Shown here: piece by piece, positions 63,418 to 64,000 of the stretch
Layout of the letters: each line of letters starts with the position of its first letter
How positions within the stretch are numbered: the first letter of the stretch is position 1
Origin: Sycon ciliatum
Taxonomy: Eukaryota > Porifera > Calcarea > Leucosolenida > Sycettidae
Length of the DNA stretch: 64,000 nucleotides
Direction: 5' to 3'
Assembly (NCBI RefSeq): GCF_964019385.1
Contig: NC_088654.1
Location: 2,806,550-2,870,549, forward strand
The notes under the pieces: model-generated
What the model was told of the DNA's origin: nothing
What the model saw: only the letters and a program-made list of their open reading frames with translations
The model's database searches: none
Translations under genes and position numbers: made by a program

Positions 63418-63569
63418 CGTTCGAGAAGAGCCGCTTTCCGTCCAGTAAGTACAGCCCCATTCTTGGTGAGAAAACGCTTTAGATCAGCAACCTTCCATGA
63501 AGGATTGGGCAAGCTGGCGTCATCATGCTCGTCACCACAGGAAGAGCTCTTGGCTTCCGGTTCCGCCAT
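63418..63569 (-). CDS. SAP-domain exon 1 of ISL2EU nuclease gene
   Basis: The ATG at 63,569 opens MAEPEAKSSSCGDEHDD, followed by SWKVADLKRFLTKNGAVLTG and RKAALLER, a SAP motif (two helices that bind AT-rich DNA). Donor CGAACG|GTAAGT leaves phase 2, matching the exon 2 acceptor. An upstream in-frame Met at 63,680 is possible, but the later ATG gives a protein beginning just before the domain. It sits about 230 bp inside the right end, leaving space for a promoter. It would target the fused nuclease to DNA, perhaps element ends (inference). Confidence 0.78.
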
Positions 63570-63779
63570 ACTCGTCGCCCAACTAACCACGGCAAAAATC
63601 CATTGCCAAAAAATGCATCTTCGAAGCTTCGAGAGGTACATACATGTCATGCATTTTCCGTGCATGTAATTTTCAGTCATGATGACACACAGCTACTAGG
63701 CCTAGGGTACCGCGTCACGCGTGTACCCCTACAAGCATGCAGTATCCTGAGAGTTTGCCCCGTCTAAGGCGCGGCTCGG

Positions 63780-63798
63780 ATCTTTGTGCAAGTCATCT
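63780..63798 (-). repeat. ISL2EU right terminal inverted repeat
   Basis: ATCTTTGTGCAAGTCATCT, inverse of 57,141-57,159, followed by the AT duplication at 63,799-63,800. Confidence 0.9.
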
Positions 63799-64000
63799 AT
63801 TACGAGACAAGCGGGATAGTTCCTCAACATGAAATGCTAGATCAAGATATAGCAGCATTGTGCACAGCACAGCCCTGAATGGACTGAATGCCCCATCGGC
63901 CTGCCCATGTGTCAAGTGGATGTTTTGCAGAGGAAGATATAATTGTATTTTAACGGGCATGGCGGCGTGGTGTGGCTGTGTGCGACGGGCTGGCAGGACA
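63799..64000. repeat. Third copy of the segmental-duplication sequence
   Basis: ATTACGAGACAAGCGGGATAG onward matches 33,036-33,250 and 46,383-46,600. Its left continuation lies at 57,112-57,140, on the other side of the ISL2EU element. It continues beyond the window. Confidence 0.85.

Larger units (their letters stand above)
57141..63798. mobile_element. Complete ISL2EU-type DNA transposon
   Basis: 6658 bp with perfect 19-bp terminal inverted repeats AGATGACTTGCACAAAGAT and a 2-bp AT duplication (57,139-57,140 and 63,799-63,800). The two segmental-duplication copies (about 33,037 and 46,384) keep the empty site GAGTGAAATTACGAG. It encodes a plus-strand THAP-DDE transposase and a convergent minus-strand gene with a YqaJ-type nuclease, the gene pair known for the ISL2EU (formerly IS4EU) superfamily. 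Both genes carry disabling lesions, so this copy is non-autonomous today although structurally complete. Confidence 0.88.

Overview
The window looks like nuclear DNA of an invertebrate animal, perhaps a marine or early-branching one such as a sponge. This rests on small intron-bounded exons encoding extracellular modules (sushi/CCP, C-type lectin-like, EGF-like), abundant tRNA-derived repeats and microsatellites, and an animal-type transposon set. No bacterial operon, rRNA gene or convincing functional tRNA gene was seen. Taxonomy below 'animal' is a guess. Most of the 64 kb is transposable elements nested in each other, and most recognisable coding capacity belongs to them.

Layout. 1-3.4 kb holds a LINE fragment with a 5' inversion, an EGF-like exon, a GTAAGT-rich minisatellite, and a 5'-truncated retrotransposon carrying a foldback element. 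3.7-6.3 kb holds a gypsy gag-protease remnant and a foldback element interrupted by a TTAA-flanked MITE, with a second MITE copy beside it. 6.9-16.3 kb is a two-ORF LINE whose ORF1 is split by an apparently intact Ty3/gypsy element (7595-12764) with matching 459-bp LTRs and a 4-bp target duplication. 17.7-22.6 kb is a minus-strand tyrosine-recombinase retroelement with Ngaro-type split direct repeats that include a 22-bp minisatellite. 23.2-28.4 kb holds two copies, one full length, of a non-LTR element with a CXC-like Cys cluster, RT and C-terminal restriction-like endonuclease. 28.8-29.7 kb is a pair of Harbinger-type MITEs.

29.7-53.2 kb holds a dispersed minus-strand host gene. Its phase 1-1 exons encode sushi domains (near 53.1, 45.6, 35.2 and 31.3 kb, plus a broken one at 41.8 kb) and a C-type lectin-like module (39.2 kb). 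It is spread through MITEs, SINEs and LINE remnants. Part of it is a segmental duplication (about 29.73-34.09 kb and 44.16-47.47 kb), and a linked duplication pairs 41.98-42.97 kb with 47.48-50.99 kb. Differences between copies give natural empty sites that define several insertions to the base.

54.8-56.8 kb is a large foldback element. 57,141-63,798 is a complete ISL2EU-type DNA transposon with 19-bp perfect terminal repeats and an AT duplication. It carries a broken plus-strand THAP-DDE transposase and a convergent three-exon minus-strand gene encoding SAP, SWIM zinc finger, YqaJ-type nuclease and a probable cysteine-protease domain. A partial inverted copy of the transposase gene lies inside it. 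This element, with the CXC-RT-nuclease retrotransposon, is the most interesting content.
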